Position numbers and translations under genes: made by a program. The notes under the pieces were generated by a model, which searched no databases, had not been told where the DNA came from, and saw nothing but the letters and a program-made list of their open reading frames with translations. This document shows, piece after piece, positions 63,102 through 64,000 of a DNA stretch of 64,000 nt (position 1 is the stretch's first letter; each line of letters begins with the position of its first letter). The stretch comes from Opitutaceae bacterium (GTDB lineage Bacteria > Verrucomicrobiota > Verrucomicrobiia > Opitutales > Opitutaceae): NCBI GenBank assembly GCA_015075305.1, contig JABTUS010000003.1, positions 1 to 64,000 on the forward strand. The letters run 5' to 3'.

Positions 63102-64000
63102 TCCTTCCCGTTTGAGGTGGGGTTGGGCAAAACCTGCTGGAGGATATTGATGGCCGGATCCTCGGGACGGAAGCTGTTGGACTGGTTGTAGTACAGGCCC
63201 GTGCCCTGCAACACGGAGGCAAGTTTGGCCGTCCATCCGGTTCCGTTGCTGGCATTTTCAATGTATCCCCAGTCGCGGAACGGCCGCACCACTGCGCCGC
63301 TCGTCTTTGTGTCGCCCTCGCGGATATCCCAGTCTCCACGCCAGCCGTCCATTCTCGCATAGTCGAAATCGTAACCATTGGGCATGAGGAACGCCCGGTT
63401 CTGGCGCTTGTTTCCGCTTTGGTCATGACGGCGTCCGAAAGTGGTTACGAGGCGGCCTCCGAAGAAGGTGCTCTGCAGCATGGCCCCCTTCGTCTGGATC
63501 AGATTGACCGTAGAATCGGCATTTTCACCCGCGCTTGCCTCCGTGATGCCGGCCTGGCCGAAAGTCGCCGGGTCAGTCACCCACTTCTTTGCGATCGGAT
63601 CATACCAGACAAAATTGTAGTTTCCATACTCGGCCCGCGAAGGAGCGTAGTCCACATTCTGGCCGTTGGCGTCTCCCACATAGTAGTGGTAATAGGGTCG
63701 GGTGGCCAGTTGGGAGGTGACGAATCCGTTGGTGTTGGCCTGGTTTCCCTTCGGCTGGCCTGCGGGCGCGTAGATCGGATGGTCCGAGATCATCGCATCG
63801 CGAAAACGATAGACGTGATTCTTGGACTTGCGCTCTTCATAGTATCCGAGCACCTGCTGCTTCCCAAGAAACCGGAGCCATTTCGACTTTTCCTTCGTCA
63901 AATCGAGGATGTAGGCGAGCTGTGCGCGGTAGCTGTCCTGTTCGTAGGGTGTTTCGGTCCAGACCGGTTCAGCGATGCCGAGATAAGGTTTCAGGAAGAA
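63097..64000 (-). pseudogene. TonB-dependent receptor, upstream part (disrupted, runs off the window)
   Basis: The reading frame is open from the right edge of the window down to the insertion, ending NPTSNGKDYG before reading four codons into the element and stopping at 63080. The content is periplasmic/barrel-type receptor sequence with many Asn, Tyr and Gly (YYHYYVGDANGQNVDYAP, STFFGGRLVTTFGRRHD, RGDWDIREGD). At the right edge the frame reads FFLKPYLGIAEPVWTETPYE, so the plug domain and signal peptide lie outside the window. It is the first gene of the carbohydrate block by position. Confidence 0.88.

Overview
The window looks like a chromosomal stretch from a GC-rich, Gram-negative bacterium of the Verrucomicrobiota, most probably Opitutaceae. 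This is an inference from gene content: an outer-membrane TonB-dependent receptor, formylglycine-type sulfatases, a secreted PQQ-type dehydrogenase with tandem C-terminal repeats, a single-chain (eukaryote/archaeal-type) glycyl-tRNA synthetase, lipoproteins, RodA and an ISAzo13-type element. I saw no rRNA, no tRNA that I could support, no CRISPR array and no prophage.

Layout. 1-371: short palindromic repeats. 372-3494 (-): large secreted dehydrogenase/cytochrome. 3495-3893: non-coding, with a MITE-like inverted repeat. 3894-11573 (+): ComEC-like protein, small coiled-coil protein, glyS (behind a promoter that suggests a leaderless mRNA), an octahaem cytochrome with HEAT/TPR repeats, dus, a MarC-family protein. 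11590-17717: mixed small genes (Pro-rich membrane protein, lipoprotein, rarD, FKBP, uracil-DNA glycosylase, RRM protein, exported peroxiredoxin, a stand-alone kinase-fold protein). 17822-25543: CNNM transporter, nucleotidyltransferase, RNase G/E and rodA on the minus strand, facing rny and queF. 25582-27789: inositol-phosphatase-like, exonuclease, HAD phosphatase. 27775-30752 (+): probable cobalamin riboswitch followed by btuF-btuC-btuD. 30772-33881 (-): His-rich lipoprotein and znuA-znuC-znuB, a zinc (or related metal) uptake operon. 34163-36000: solitary sulfatase and an orphan antitoxin. 36029-38951 (-): Sel1 protein, recA, DTW-domain protein. 39083-41896: membrane pseudokinase. 41932-44159 (-): ion transporter and sugar epimerase. 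44339-50962 (+): glutaredoxin, strong terminator, gltB-gltD. 51067-53463: DUF5069-type protein, small unknown protein, queC, vapBC.

53530-64000 (-) is a single-direction carbohydrate block: TonB-dependent receptor, large alpha/beta-hydrolase, rhamnogalacturonan-acetylesterase-like GDSL enzyme, sulfatase, pectate-lyase-like gene, sulfatase. The order resembles a locus for uptake and breakdown of an acetylated and possibly sulfated pectin-like polysaccharide. It is decaying: the receptor is split by a 1,867-bp insertion sequence with 13-bp inverted ends and a 5-bp target duplication (catag), and the pectate-lyase gene has lost internal and 3' parts. Removing the insertion plus one target copy restores the receptor frame exactly.

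The observations most worth following are that fresh insertion, the A8 frameshift site that joins the two transposase frames, two unusual kinase-fold proteins (one with apparently intact catalytic residues and one degenerate and membrane-bound), and the octahaem/HEAT/TPR fusion. I did not find a clearly new multi-gene system.
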